DNA of 64,000 nucleotides from Neostapfia colusana (taxonomy: Eukaryota; Streptophyta; Magnoliopsida; Poales; Poaceae): the NCBI GenBank assembly GCA_030760725.1, contig JASWHV010000008.1, positions 51,559,671 to 51,623,670 of the forward strand, given 5' to 3'. Of the stretch, positions 1 to 11,171 are shown one piece after another. The notes beneath the pieces were generated by a model that made no database searches, was not told where the DNA came from, and worked only from the letters and a program-made list of their open reading frames with translations. The first letter of the stretch is position 1. Each line of letters starts with the position of its first letter. A program made the translations under genes and the position numbers.

Positions 1-565
1 AATTAATTGATTGTGAGTGTTTAATAATTATACGTATATTAATGGGTTTCGGGCTGGCCTGACCCGGCACGGCCCGACCCGGCATAACACGGCACGGCAC
101 GAAACTTTCAACGGTAACGCGTCGGCAAGGAGAACGCGTCGGCAAGGAGACAACGATGAGACTAATAGGCCCTTTGAACTTTCAACTCTGACTAACTTAT
201 CCCCTCTTTCTCGTTCTTTCCTCTCTAGTAAATGACTCAAAAATGAAAATGAGTAACATAACCTATATAAATTAATTATCCGTCGTGAATCTACACGTTC
301 GGAATTGTCCCTTTTGGACAGTCTGAGAGTGACCTAGGACGTGCTTTCAACGAGTTAGGTACGGGGTCTAGATCTGGACGTGATTTAGACAGCATAACCC
401 TAATATTCTCTGCTGCACAATTTTTGGGTGTGCTATTGGAGAACAGCGGGGTTATGCCGCCGAATTTTTGTTCGGATTCGGACTCCGTGTCTCGTCATAG
501 GCATGTTGCCTCGGTCACTCTTGGGTGGGTCTAGGACCTATCCCTTTGAAGGTATAACCTCAGAC
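1..565 (+). promoter_or_regulatory. CACTA 5' non-coding region upstream of TNP2
   Basis: No gene is visible here. Positions 55-110 are GC-rich with repeated ggcacgg words. A perfect 17-bp unit is tandemly duplicated at 117-133 and 134-150. A TATA-like string (tatataaat) lies near 264-272, about 300 bp before the TNP2 start codon, so this is plausibly promoter and 5' UTR. The role is inferred from position only. Confidence 0.4.
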
Positions 566-1920
566 ATGGCTGAAGAGCGAACTTGGATGTATTCCGGTTG
601 GAAAAAGAATGAGCATCACTCAAAGGAGTGGTTCACCAATACATATACTTTTATACAACGAGCTTTTTCGTTGTCCAACAGCAGCAGGGTGCGGTGTCCA
701 TGTACCAAATGCCAGAATGCAAAAATTTTTGACGAGGTGACATTGACGTGTCACTTGTGTCGAAATGGTTTCATGCAAAAGTATGAGGTATGGCACTTTC
801 ACGGCGAGACGTGTTCCGAAGCTGTAGAAGATGAAGTGGTAAATGATAGCATGGGAGTCGATAGGATGGACAAGATGCTTGAAGCCATAGATCCTAAGTT
901 GACGGAGGATGCTCCTACAATGGAGGTTGAAATGCTCTTTAAGCTTCTCAACTCTTCAGAAGAGCAACTTCATGAACACACCAAAGTGACTCTTCTTAAT
1001 TTCATGACCAAACTTATGGTAATTAAGTCTAAGTATTTCTTCTTCAACAATTGTTACAACGATATCATCACATCGATCAGCAATATCCTTCCTCAACTGC
1101 ATAAAGTGCCGAAAGATATGTACCAGTCCAAGTAATTGATTTCTGGTCTTGGTATGAAATATGAGAAGATTGAGTTTTGCCCAGACAACTGCATGCTTTT
1201 TTCGAAAGAGCACGCCAATGAGAAGAAGTGCTTACAATATGGCAAATCGAGGTTTGTCGAGGTTGATAATGATGAAGGAGAGCATGTACAGTCTGAAGTC
1301 GCACATAAGCAGCTTTGTTACTTTCCTATCACACCTCGGTTGAAGCGCTTGTTTCTCATGAAAAGAACTGTCAGACATATGAGATGGCACAAAGAAGGTG
1401 TATGTGAGAACCTCAGAGTCATGATGCACCCGTTCGACGGTGAGGCATGGAAGGCGTTGGACCACTTCAATCTAGATTTCGTCAATGATACAAGAAATAT
1501 TCGCATCGGGTTAGCGACAGATGGCTTCTCACCGTTCAGTACAAATGTCACACCATACTCATGTTGGCCCGTGTTCGCTATTCAGTACAACTTACCACCA
1601 TCTCTCTGTAGGAAGTATGAATTCATATTCCTTTGCCTCATTAGTCCTAGACTAGATCATCCTGGTTCACGACTCAATGTGATGTTAAAACCGTTGATTG
1701 AAGAGTTGAAATTGTTATGGATACGAATTGAAGCGTACGATTGTTACAAAAAACAGAAATTCATCCTTCGAGCTGCATACTTGTGGTCTGTTTATAATTT
1801 CATAGCATACGGCATGTTTTCCTGCTGGAGTACTCATGGTCGTTTGATATGTCCGATATGTGCTGCGGACACGGAATGTTTTTGTCTTACTCTTGGTGGC
1901 AAGATATGTTACTTTGATTG
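566..1920 (+). pseudogene. CACTA TNP2 transposase, N-terminal part (Transpos_assoc and Transposase_21)
   Basis: Encodes the N-terminal part of the CACTA transposase. The ATG at 566 opens MAEERTWMY. Residues about 4-80 match the plant transposase-associated domain: CPCTKC zinc-type motif, then HL..GF...Y..W..HGE. After 1136 comes the Transposase_21 region (GLGMKYEKI, CPDNCMLF, LATDGFSPF, PLIEELKLLW, CPIC). An in-frame TAA at 1133-1135 breaks the frame in a conserved stretch; both halves are in the same frame. The coding sequence stops at 1920 after YFDC because LTR element A is inserted there; it resumes at 36627. Assignment to TNP2 rests on family motifs I recognise. The stop plus later lesions make it a pseudogene. 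Confidence 0.88.
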
Positions 1921-3225
1921 TGTGACGCCCCATTTTTCGTAATCTAATAGATCATGGTTATAGAATTAACCACCAAACATATTGTGCTTTGTTTGTATGT
2001 TTGCTTGTGCGCGGTGTAGAACAAGTGCCGGAAGAAAACCCAGAGGAGCCAAGTGATCAAGAGCCCGACGCCGCAGACGGTAGCGAAGGCAAGTTCCATC
2101 AACCCCTTTTTGATCATATTACTCCTATATGAGGTTCATCCGTTGTGGCCAGTAGATTAGGACATTGCATTGTTGAGCATGAGTTATTCGAGTCATAGAG
2201 TGTAAACATACTAGTTTCTCTTTTTGCGGCATATTTATATGATGATATTATGCATGACGACGTTGCCTTGTGTATGTTGCATGGTTGGGGAGAGCATGAG
2301 TTGAGATCGGGGCAGAAGGGTTAGTGCTGGTGTAAGCGCTACCGTGGTGGTAGACTTACGACGAGTACTATCAAGATGATAGGATCATGGTTTGAGTATG
2401 GAGGCTGCCCTGGTGAGCCTTAAGGACCAAGTTGTTTTGATATCTCACCTAACTTTCTTCAGTACAACTACATGACCCTGTATGGGCATGGCTTAGCCTA
2501 ACCCCGGTGGCTAGCCCGCTAGTTGTCCACGGTGGAGAGAGAGATATGCATTTATGAGTGAAAACTGAGAATATAATGAGATAAGTCATGACACTAGGTT
2601 GGGGACGACTGGTCTGGGTGATGTTTCGGCTGGGTGTCGGTTATGACGGGCTGTCTTTGATGGTCTGTGCATGTGGGTACAACGTACAACTTCTGCAGAG
2701 CGTAGAATCTGTTCGGACGGCCGTGTCCTCGGCATAGGACAGGTTATGGTGTGGTCCTAACAACTAGGAAGCCAAATGTTGTGAGAATGAGGTGAGAGAT
2801 GTATCTAGATGGGTATTCTGGTTGCATTTAGTTGCATTAGGTTGCATCACTCTTATTGTTGTGCACTGCATCTATGTTTGTTTCATTCCCCTACCGAAGG
2901 GTGAGGTGGAGCTTGGTGAGTACTTTTTGTACTCAACTGTTGTTGATATCTTCAGAGGATCCTGACTTCAACTCGGAGGACTTTGAGTAGGGTCGCATCC
3001 ACACCCAAGGTGTTACCGTGGAACCAAGGAGGAGCTAGTCGTCCATGTGTTTATGTCGCTACTCATCCTTTTGTTAGTTCTTATGATAGTTGTACTAAAG
3101 TGTACACCGTTGTAACAAAGCTCTATATGGTTGTGGTTCCACTTGTGTTGTAATATTATTACCAAACTCTGTTTCTGGCATAGTATTACATGTTTAGTTC
3201 TGATCTTATTGGTCGGGACGCTTTA
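1921..3225 (+). repeat. Element A 5' LTR (internally deleted)
   Basis: Begins TGTGACGCCC after the target duplication and ends two bases before the primer site. It matches the 3' LTR closely except for one block: the 3' LTR has about 1.04 kb (about 9135-10170) that is absent here. The junction falls at about 1980, at a short shared word (atatt.tgc), which suggests a deletion between microhomologies. The missing block holds the TATA box and the 60-bp repeats, so this LTR lacks the U3 promoter. Confidence 0.85.
2917..2935 (+). promoter_or_regulatory. LTR stem-loop TGAGTAC-ttttt-GTACTCA (element A 5' LTR)
   Basis: Perfect 7-bp stem with a 5-nt loop, about 290 nt before the LTR 3' end. Related stem-loops occur at the same relative place in elements B, C and F. 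Its place near the LTR 3' end suggests the R region or RNA 3' processing; that role is inference. Confidence 0.6.
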
Positions 3226-3227
3226 AG

Positions 3228-3240
3228 TGGTATCAAAGCC
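3228..3240 (+). other. Element A primer-binding site
   Basis: TGGTATCAAAGCC starts two bases after the LTR. It is one base different from the TGGTATCAGAGCC methionine-initiator tRNA site used by many plant gypsy elements. Confidence 0.85.
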
Positions 3241-3382
3241 ATACTTGGCTATAGAATGCGTACCCTAGTACTTAGGTGACTGTAGGAGACCATAAAATAG
3301 TTGGCCTGTAGGAAACTTGGACCGTAGAGCCTTGGTGATAGGTTTTGCTCTCATCTAATCCTTGTGCCCTATTCTAAGTCAG

Positions 3383-3895
3383 ATGACCGATGACCGTATC
3401 ACCACCTTCTACATCAACGAAGATGGCTTCCCCAAGGTGCTCTATGCCGCCACGGCGCGACTTGGTATTCCAGATCGTCCAGGGTACGTGGGTCATGAGT
3501 TCGTGGAGCATGGAATTGAAAGTTGCGAGGTCACTGTGCACATCGGCGCCAATGAGAGATTCCTGGATATGAAGCCATGGAATGTCTCCGACACTGGATG
3601 CCGCATGAAAGATACATGCCAATTGGTGGCCCGCAAAGCCGTGAAGTACCTATGCCACATGTTTGACTGGCATTTGGGTTCCACACCCATGAAGTACTTC
3701 CCACCACTGGATCGTAGTCGTCCCACATGGATGGCAAGGATTCGCAACTTGGAAGGCCTCAGGTCGACCGAAGATGACCCCACCATTGTCGCCATGTCCG
3801 GTTATTTATTGAGCCTCGACGACTTGTGCGACCAGCTGAACCAGCGCGTGAAGACCCTCGTCCAGCGTGCTGAGACATTGGAGACCCGCTGGTGA
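3383..3895 (+). CDS. Element A pre-gag sense reading frame, 170 residues, unknown function
   Basis: An open frame from ATG 3383 to TGA 3893-3895, between primer site and gag and in the same sense. The product has no domain I can name. Visible features: a globular acidic/basic region with GYVGHEFVEHG, a VARKAVKYLCHMFDWHLG segment, and a C-terminal helix (LDDLCDQLNQRVKTLVQRAETLE) with coiled-coil character. Sense additional ORFs upstream of gag are known in some plant gypsy families; element C carries one at the same place. It has stayed open while gag-pol of the same copy has many stops, although a 170-codon frame may survive by chance. TTG 3362 is an alternative in-frame start, but ATG 3383 is preferred. 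After 3895, related coding-like sequence continues with stops to about 4250, so the ancestral frame may have been longer. Confidence 0.55.
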   Translation: MTDDRITTFYINEDGFPKVLYAATARLGIPDRPGYVGHEFVEHGIESCEVTVHIGANERFLDMKPWNVSDTGCRMKDTCQLVARKAVKYLCHMFDWHLGSTPMKYFPPLDRSRPTWMARIRNLEGLRSTEDDPTIVAMSGYLLSLDDLCDQLNQRVKTLVQRAETLETRW

Positions 3896-4473
3896 AAGTC
3901 TAAGCTAGCACTAGCGCTGGCTGAAGCCTGGGTTGCCAGCGCCAAAAGTCATGTCACCTTAGGGAGCAGGCCGACCGCCACAACCAGCTTATTAGGGGTG
4001 TCTACCTCGTAGACCGGGCCAAGCGGCAGGACCGTGAGGCACGTGCAACAACGGAGCCACTGATCCTAGAAGGAACTCCAGCATATCACCTATCCAACCC
4101 CATTAGGAGGATTTGTGAGCCCGCGCCACCTACCCCTCCGACCTCACCTCACGGAACCAACGAAGACCCTGAAGATCACGATGTAGGACCCAATAGCCAG
4201 GCAGAGGTTCCGGACCCTTAAGGGAACGGACCCAGGGACGACATACGCTATGTATCTCGTACCCGCTTGCCTGAATGAATGAATGCTTGGTGAGTTGCTT
4301 GCAATGTTTGATGTTTGCGTGAATTGTGTGGTATAAAACTATATATGTGTATTTAGATACACATAGTAAAATAGTAAAAATAACAATAATAAAAGACGGT
4401 AACCATAACTAATTATGATGCACCATAGTAATAATAATAAGAAAACACAAACCCATCGATTTCCTTGCCACAG
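3896..4473 (+). other. Element A leader between pre-gag frame and gag
   Basis: About 580 bp without an intact frame. The first 300 bp still looks like decayed coding sequence (continuation of the pre-gag frame). The rest is AT-rich (4320-4440) leading to the gag ATG at 4474. No promoter or RNA gene recognised. Confidence 0.5.
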
Positions 4474-5690
4474 ATGCCTCACCGCTCAAGCCGAGCCACA
4501 AATGGACATGAGGCGGACCAGGGACTACGAGATATTCTGCCTGCACTTCACAAGCATGAGACAGCGGAGAGTGCACCTGTCCAGCCACAACCCCAAGCAC
4601 CTACCTATGACCTGACTGCCATTCTGGACCGCGAGACTAGACTCCTAAAGATACTGGCGAACACCCTGGCTGCTCGGAACAACAATGATCCCAACAACCA
4701 TCAGCCAGGGCCGCCGAACAATCAACAGATCGCGGACTTCAACAGGATGAACCCGCCCAAGTTTTTTGGATCTGAGAACCCTATTGAGGCGGATGACTAG
4801 CTAAGAGAGATAGAGATGAAACTCGAGGTTGTGCATGCAGATGAGCAAGATAAGGTTTTGCTTGCAGTCCAACAACTAAGAGGATCTGCTTTAGCTTGGT
4901 GGCACAGCTACAGAGAGATGCACCCACATGCCAGGACCATAGTATGGGATGAGTTTGTGAAGTTGGAGAGCAACACATCCCAAGTAGCATTGTGAAGCTA
5001 AAGAGGGAAGAGTTTATGAACCTTAAACAGAAGGGTCTAACCGTGACTCAGTATCTACACAAGTTCACCGGGTTATCCTGCTATGACCCCCACGCTGTGG
5101 ATATAGAAGAGAAAAAGCAAGAAACCTTTCTACATGGGTTAAACATTGAGATCAGGAAATTTCTTGAAGCATATGTTTATCCAGATTTCAATATCTTGGT
5201 TAGCAAGGCCATCACTACGGAAAAGAAAATAGAGGATGAGATATGGGAGAAGAAAAGGAAATTTGAGGACAAGAAGGTGTTCTAGCAAGTGAAACTTCAG
5301 AGGACTAATCAACCTGTTTATTCAGTACAGAGGGCCCAACAGCCGACCTACTTTGTGTAGAAGACCCAACAACCTATTTACTCTAGGCAGATGGCTCATA
5401 CTGGTGTGTCCTACAAAGTAGCAACCACCACCTTCAAGCAACCGGTACGGCCTACTAAATCACATGGCTCGTTCCGTCCTCATCAGTCTAGAGTCAATCA
5501 GACTGGTGGCCAGAGGGTTTGTTTCAGCTACCATGAACCTCGGCATATCGCCGTTAACTGCCCTTACAAGATTAAGCCAGCACCATTTGCTGTCTCCAAC
5601 TCAGTTAATGAACAAAGGCAACCAGCGGGAGGTAGCCGCGGAGCGTCGTCAAGGACTCAACACTCCTTTGGAAAGGCCACAGTAAACCAC
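4474..5690 (+). pseudogene. gag: Element A gag (capsid, broken zinc knuckle), pseudogene
   Basis: Remains of the structural Gag protein. The ATG at 4474 opens MPHRSSRATNG. The retrotransposon gag core is recognisable (PPKFFGSENPIEADD, LRGSALAWWHSY, then KREEFMNLKQKGLTVTQYLHKFTGL). Lesions: TAG at 4798-4800 where the family has Trp; a frameshift at about 4965-4990 moving the frame to that of 4992; TAG at 5283-5285 and 5358-5360. The nucleic-acid-binding knuckle near 5520 reads CFSYHEPRHIAVNC: the second Cys of CX2CX4HX4C is Tyr. The product cannot be made and would bind zinc poorly. Confidence 0.88.
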
Positions 5691-6968
5691 GTCCATGCCG
5701 AAGAGGCAGATGCAGCACCAGGAGTTCTACTTGGTAATTTCTTGGTTCAGTCAGTCTTGGCTTCAGTACTATTTGACTCTGGTGCATCACATTCTTTTAT
5801 ATCATCACACTTCATAGAGACACATGATATATCTACGGTAGCCCTTAAGAGGCCCTTAATGACTCGATCACCAGGAGGTTATATACCTTGCCTCCTAGGA
5901 GTCAACAACATCCCTTTAAACCTAAGTGGGGTAGAGTTCTTAGTTAATCTACTAGTGCTTGACTCCCATGGGATAGATGTGATCCTCGGTATGGATTGGT
6001 TAGCCAAGTGCAATGGGAGTATAGCTTGTGCTAAGAGGACGGTGACAGTGACAAACCATGAAAAGAAGACTGTCACATGTCATGTCAAGTCCAGCCTGTC
6101 TGAGCCAGTAGTAAATCACTTGAAGGCGGAAACACCTTAGGAAGTGCTAGTGATTAAGGAGTATGTTGATGTGTTCCCTGAGGAGTTGTCAGACATGCCG
6201 CCAGAAAGAGAAGTGGAGTTCTCCATTGATCTAGATCCCGGAGCTGCCCCAATAGCTAATAGGCCATATAGAATGGCAGCGCCAGAACTAGCCCAGTTAA
6301 AGAAACAGTTAGCTGAGTTGCAAGAGAAAGGGTACATAAGGCCTAGTGCATCACCATGGGGTGCACCAGTCCTCTTCGTAGAGAAAAAGGATGGAAGTAA
6401 GAGACTCTGTGTAGATTACCAAGCTCTTAATACGGTGACCATCAAGAACAAATACCCTCTGCCCCGGATAGATGATCTATTCGACCAGCTAAAGGGGGCC
6501 AAGTTTTTCTCAAAGATTGACTTGAGGTCTGGATATCATCAAGTGAGGATTAAATCCGAATATATACCTAAGACAACATTTGTGACTCGCTACAGTCAGT
6601 TCGAGTTCACAGTGATATCTTTTGGATTAACCAATGCCCCTGCCTATTTCATGAACCTAATGAACCGGGGATTCATGCAAGAGTTGGACAAGTTTGTCGT
6701 TGTCTTCATCAACGACATTCTAGTCTATTCACGAAGTGAAGCAGAGCACGCGCAACACCTGCGTGTTGTTCTAGACCGGCTCAGGAGCCATCAACTTTAT
6801 GTCAAGTTTAGCAAATGTGAGTTTTGGTTACAGAAAGTTGGTTTCCTTGGGCATGTGCTGACAGCCGAGGGAGTTGCAGTAGATCCACAGAAGGTCAAAG
6901 TCGTATCATCTTGGAAGCAACCAACTTCAGTCTCGAAGATTCGTAGTTTTCTGGGTATGGTTGGATAG
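5691..6968 (+). pseudogene. pol: Element A protease and reverse transcriptase, pseudogene
   Basis: Aspartic protease (LFDSGASHSFIS at about 5766-5800, GIDVILGMDWL at about 5970) followed by RT (YRMAAPELAQLKKQL, GYIRPSASPWGAPVLFVEKKDG, LCVDYQALN, KIDLRSGYHQ, FGLTNAPAYFMNLMN). The catalytic box, normally FIDD, reads F-I-N-D (6705-6716): the first Asp of the metal-binding pair is Asn, which should abolish activity. In-frame TAG at 6138-6140 and TAG at 6966-6968 within the conserved GYYRRF region. Same frame as the later half of gag. Confidence 0.92.
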
Positions 6969-9029
6969 TATCAGAGGTTCATCAAAGGATTTTCCAAGCT
7001 AACTCGACCAATGACGGAACTACTCAAAAATAATAAGAAGTTGTGTGGACTGAAGCATGTGAGCGAAGTTTTTGTGAGTTGAAAGAAAAGATAACCACGG
7101 CCCCAGTCTTAGTCTTACCGGATATTCGAAGAGCTTTGTTATTTATTGTGATGCTTCTAGACACGGCCTTGGATGTGTGTTAATGCAAGAATGATGAGTG
7201 GTGTCCTATGCCTCTCGTCAGTTAAGGCCACACGAGCAGAACTACCCAACCCATGACTTGGAATTGGCTGCGGTAGTGCATGCTCTAAAGATTTGAAGAC
7301 ACTATCTGATCGGTAACAAGTGTGAAATCTACACAGACCACAAGAGCCTCAAGTATATCTTTACCCAACCTGATCTGAACCTAAGACAACGAAGATGTTT
7401 AGAACTAATTAAGGATTATGATGTGGAGATCCACTACCACCCGGGTAAAGAAAACGTTGTGGCGGACGCTCTCGGCAGGAAAGTTTACTGTCATAACTTG
7501 GTGACTCAAGTACTGCAACTGTGCGAGGAGATGATGAAGTTGAACCTAAGTATTGTACCTCACTCCTACAACTACAAGCTTAGCGTCCACCCTATCGTAG
7601 ATGACCAGATTAAGAAGGCTCAACACAAGAATGAAAAGTTAATGAAGATTAAGGAACAAACCGGTAAAGGCAAGGCACCAGACTTTAGAGTTGATAGGAT
7701 GGAATATTGTGGTTCAAGAAACGGTTGTGTGTTCCTTCACAAGGTCACTATCGGGATACGATCATGGATGAAGCTCGTAACTCTGCCTACTCTATCCACC
7801 CTGGATGCACAAAGATGTACATGGATATTAAGCAAAAGTATTGGTGGGCTGGCATGAAGGGTGACATAGCAAAATTCGTGGCTTGTTGTGATGTGTGTAG
7901 AAGGGTCAAAGCTCAGCATCAAAACACGAGTGGCCTATTATAGCCCTTACCGATTCCTGTTTGGAAATGGGATGAGGTAGGAATGGATTTCATCACTGGC
8001 CTGTCACGGCCCAAGAATGGTAATGACTCAGTGTGGGTCGTGGTCGACTGTCTCACTAAAGTTGCACACTTTATTCGTGTGCGCGCTACCTACAATGGGA
8101 GTAAGCTGGCCAAGTTGTACATAGACCACATTGTGAAACTACATGGAGTACCCTCGAGGATAGTCTCAGATCGAGGTACGCAGTTTACGTCAAGGTTTTG
8201 GAGGAGTCTTCAAAAGGCACTTGGTACCAAGTTGGACTTTAGTTCAGCATATCACCCTCAGACGGATGGTCAGACGGAGAGGATCAACCAAATCTTGGAA
8301 GACATGTTGAGGGTCGTTGTTCTCACCTACGACAAGAATTGGGAAGACAGTTTACCATATGTCGAGTTCTCACACAACAACAGTTATCATGCCAGCATCA
8401 AGATGTCACCGTATGAAGCCCTCTATGGAAGGAAGTGTCGAATCCCGCTCATGTGGTCAGAAGTTGGGGACCGCATTGTGGAGCAACCAGGCTTCATCTT
8501 GGAAGCAGAGGACAAGGTAGCAGAGATTCGAGTGAATCTCAAGACCGCCCAATCACGTTAGAAAAGCTACGCAGATAAGAGGAGGCGTGAACTCAGTTTC
8601 CAAGCTGGAGGTCATGTGTACCTTAAAGTATCTCCTATACGTGGCACGCGCAGATTCCAAGTACATGGAAAGTTGGCACCACGGTACATCGGTCCTTTCT
8701 CGGTCCTAAAAAGGGTAGGATCAGTAGCGTATGAGACTCGGCTACCCAAAGAGATGTCAGATGTGCACAACGTCTTCCACGTGTCACACCTAAGAAAATG
8801 CCTACGAGTTTCTGAGGAACAGGTGGCACAAGAAACCCTAGACCTGCAAGATGATCTGCGCTACCAGAAGGTGCCAGTAAAGATCTTGGAAACCGTCACC
8901 CGAAGGACACGGAGAAACACCATCACACTTTGTCGGGCCCAGTGCAGCAGACACTCGGAGGCCGAAGCTACTTGGGAAAGAGAAGATGCATTGCGGACAG
9001 AGTTCCCCCATCTCTTTGCAGACCACTAG
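6969..9029 (+). pseudogene. pol: Element A RNase H, integrase and chromodomain-like tail, pseudogene
   Basis: RNase H is visible but frameshifted in 6969-7430 (YCDASRHGLGCVLMQ, DLELAAVVHALK, YTDHKSLKYIFTQPDLNL). The integrase has its zinc region (HPGCTKMY, then CDVCRRVKAQH at about 7895) and the D,D-E core: MDFITGL (7983), SDRGTQF (about 8168), YHPQTDGQTER (about 8250). The C-terminal GPF-like region (KLAPRYIGPFSVLKRVG) and chromodomain-like tail (EATWEREDALRTEFPHLF, ending 9029) mark a Tekay/Del-type chromovirus. Frameshift at about 7740; in-frame TAG at 7941-7943 and 8559-8561, both where relatives have Gln. Confidence 0.9.
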
Positions 9030-9067
9030 AATCTCGAGGACAAGGTTCATCCTAAGTGGGGTAGGTG
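9030..9067 (+). other. Element A post-pol motif and polypurine tract
   Basis: AATCTCGAGGACAAGGTT (9030-9047) is a decayed copy of a palindrome seen intact in element C. It is followed by AAGTGGGGTAGGTG up to 9067, the likely primer for plus-strand DNA synthesis next to the 3' LTR. Confidence 0.7.
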
Positions 9068-9220
9068 TGTAATGCCCTGTTTTTTGTAAGCTAATAAATC
9101 ATAGTTATAAAATTAACCACTAGTCATATTATGCACACTCTTGGCCGATTTCAGATATGCCTTTCATCGAAATTGGTGCGGCCACCCCTCTACCTTTTCC
9201 TAAAGGCAAACCCCTTTTTC

Positions 9221-9630
9221 CTCTTCCTCCCCCATCCTCATCCATTCTACGAGAAACTTCTAGAACCACACACCACCCACCTCTTCCTCCCCCATCCTTA
9301 TCCATTCCACGAGAAGCTTCCAGAATCACCCCTCACATACCCCTTCTTCCTCTATCCTTATCCATTCCACGAGAAGCTTCTTGAATCACCCCTCACATAC
9401 CCCTTCTTCCTCTATCCTTATCTATCCCACGAGAAGCTTCTGGAATCACCCCTCACATACCCCTTCTTCCTATATCCTTATCCATTCCATGAGAAGCTTC
9501 CGGAATCACCCCTCACATACCCCTCCCTCCTCCATCCTTATCCATTCCGAGAGAAACTTGTAGAACCACCCCTCAAATATCTCTTCCCCCCATCCTTATC
9601 CACTCCACAAGAAGCTCCCAGAACATGCAT
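9221..9630 (+). repeat. 60-bp tandem repeats in A 3' LTR (about 7 copies)
   Basis: Units of exactly 60 bp in the central copies (9301, 9361, 9421, 9481), each containing atccttatccattccacgag and ending cacccctcacataccc. Outer copies are more diverged. They lie 60-470 bp upstream of the TATA box at 9686, the usual place of U3 enhancer repeats. Because 60 is a multiple of 3, they create a long chance reading frame. Confidence 0.88.
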
Positions 9631-9685
9631 TAATTACACCTCACCAACTTTCCTTCCTCCATCCCTATCCAATTCCCCCTTCATC

Positions 9686-9693
9686 TATAAAAG
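9686..9693 (+). promoter_or_regulatory. TATA box of element A LTR promoter
   Basis: tataaaag directly followed by ggggctcgagag, downstream of the 60-bp repeats. Only the 3' LTR retains it. Confidence 0.7.
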
Positions 9694-11100
9694 GGGCTCG
9701 AGAGCTCAATTCTCCCCCGCCCCATTGAGCACCGACGTTCACGTCTTCCCCCAACATCGATCTCCGACGAGGAACCCTCCCCGCGGAGCCCCGCCAAGCC
9801 ACGGCCAAGGTGAGCACCCCAACCTCCACTCTTCTTCCCGAGTCATTCCCCTTCTCCCTCTCCTCGGGTTCGGCCCCAACCACCCCGTGGCATGGCCGCC
9901 CTTCCGTGAAGTTGTCCTACTTCCTATATCCCCTACCCAAAATCGGCAGCTAAATCGACTGAGCCATAGCGTCGGCGTTCAATTTCTTATTCTCTGGCCA
10001 ACCTCTTCCCGTTTACTCTTGCTGATTTGATCCCAAACCCAAGCAACCACTTGATCGTCCTTAGACCAGATCTCACCCACACACAAAGGCCACTTAATCC
10101 GATTCTTCTTCTAAAAATCATCTAATATCATAATATAGTTAATGCTAGCAAGTCTTAATGATGTATATTTGCTTTGTTTGTATGTTTGCTTGTGCGCGGT
10201 GTAGAACAAGTGCCGGAAGAAAACCCAGAGGAGCCAAGTGACCAAGAGCCCGACGCTGCAGACGGTAGCGAAGGCAAGTTCCATCAACCCCTTTTTGATC
10301 ATATTGCTCCTATATGAGGTTCATCCATTGTAGCCAGTAGATTAGGACATTGCATTGTTGAGCATGAGTTATTCGAGTGATAGAGTGTAAACATACTAGT
10401 TTCTCTTTTTGCGGCATATTTATATGATGATATTATGCATGACGACGTTGCCTTGTGTATGTTGCATGGTTGGGGAGAGCATGACTTGAGACCGGGGCAG
10501 AAGGGTTAGTGCTGGTGTAAGCGCTACCGTGGTGGTAGACTTACGGTGAGTACTATCAAGATGATAGGCTCATGGTTTGAGTATGGAGGCTGCCCTGGTG
10601 AGCCTTAAGGACCGAGTTGTTTTGATATCTCACCTAACTTTCTTCAGTACAACCACATGACCCTGTATGGGCATGGCTTAGCCTAACCCCGGTGGCTAGC
10701 CCGCTAGTCGTCCACGGTGGAGAGAGAGATATGCATTTATGAGTGAAAACTGAGAATATAATGAGATAAGTCATGACACTGGGTCGGGGACGACTGGTCT
10801 GGGTGATGTTTCGACTGGGTGTCGGTTCTGACGGGCTGTCTTTGATGGTCCTGCGTGTGGGTACAGCATACAATCTATGTAGAGCGTAGAATCCGTTCGA
10901 ACGGCCGTGTCCTCGGCATAGGACAGGTTATGGTGTGGTCCTAACAACTAGGAAGCCACCTGTTGTGAGAATGAGGTGAGAGATGTCTCTAGATGGGTTA
11001 TTTGATTGAATTTAGTTGCATTAGCTTGCATCACTCTTATTGCTGTTCATTGCATCTATGTTTGTTTCATTCCCCTCCCGAAGGGCGAGGTGGAGCTTGC

Positions 11101-11119
11101 TGAGTACTTTTTATACTCA
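11101..11119 (+). promoter_or_regulatory. LTR stem-loop, element A 3' LTR copy
   Basis: TGAGTAC-ttttt-ATACTCA: same stem-loop as at 2917 but with one mismatched pair. Confidence 0.5.
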
Positions 11120-11171
11120 ACTGTTGTTGATATCTTTAGAGGATCCTGACTTCAACCCGGAGGACTTTGAG

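Larger units (their letters stand above)
9068..11171 (+). repeat. Element A 3' LTR, first part
   Basis: Begins TGTAATGCCC and aligns with the 5' LTR start, then contains the roughly 1.04 kb U3 block lost from the 5' LTR, then matches the 5' LTR again from about 10174. Cut at 11171 by element B. The remaining end is at 36377-36621. Confidence 0.87.

Noticed and set aside
9221..9630. CRISPR-like regularly spaced repeats
   Set aside because: Contiguous 60-bp tandem units without spacers, in a plant LTR.
9131..10030. 299-residue frame rich in His/Pro/Leu on the plus strand
   Set aside because: It lies in the U3 of LTR A. The frame stays open because the 60-bp repeat length is a multiple of three; no protein-like features.
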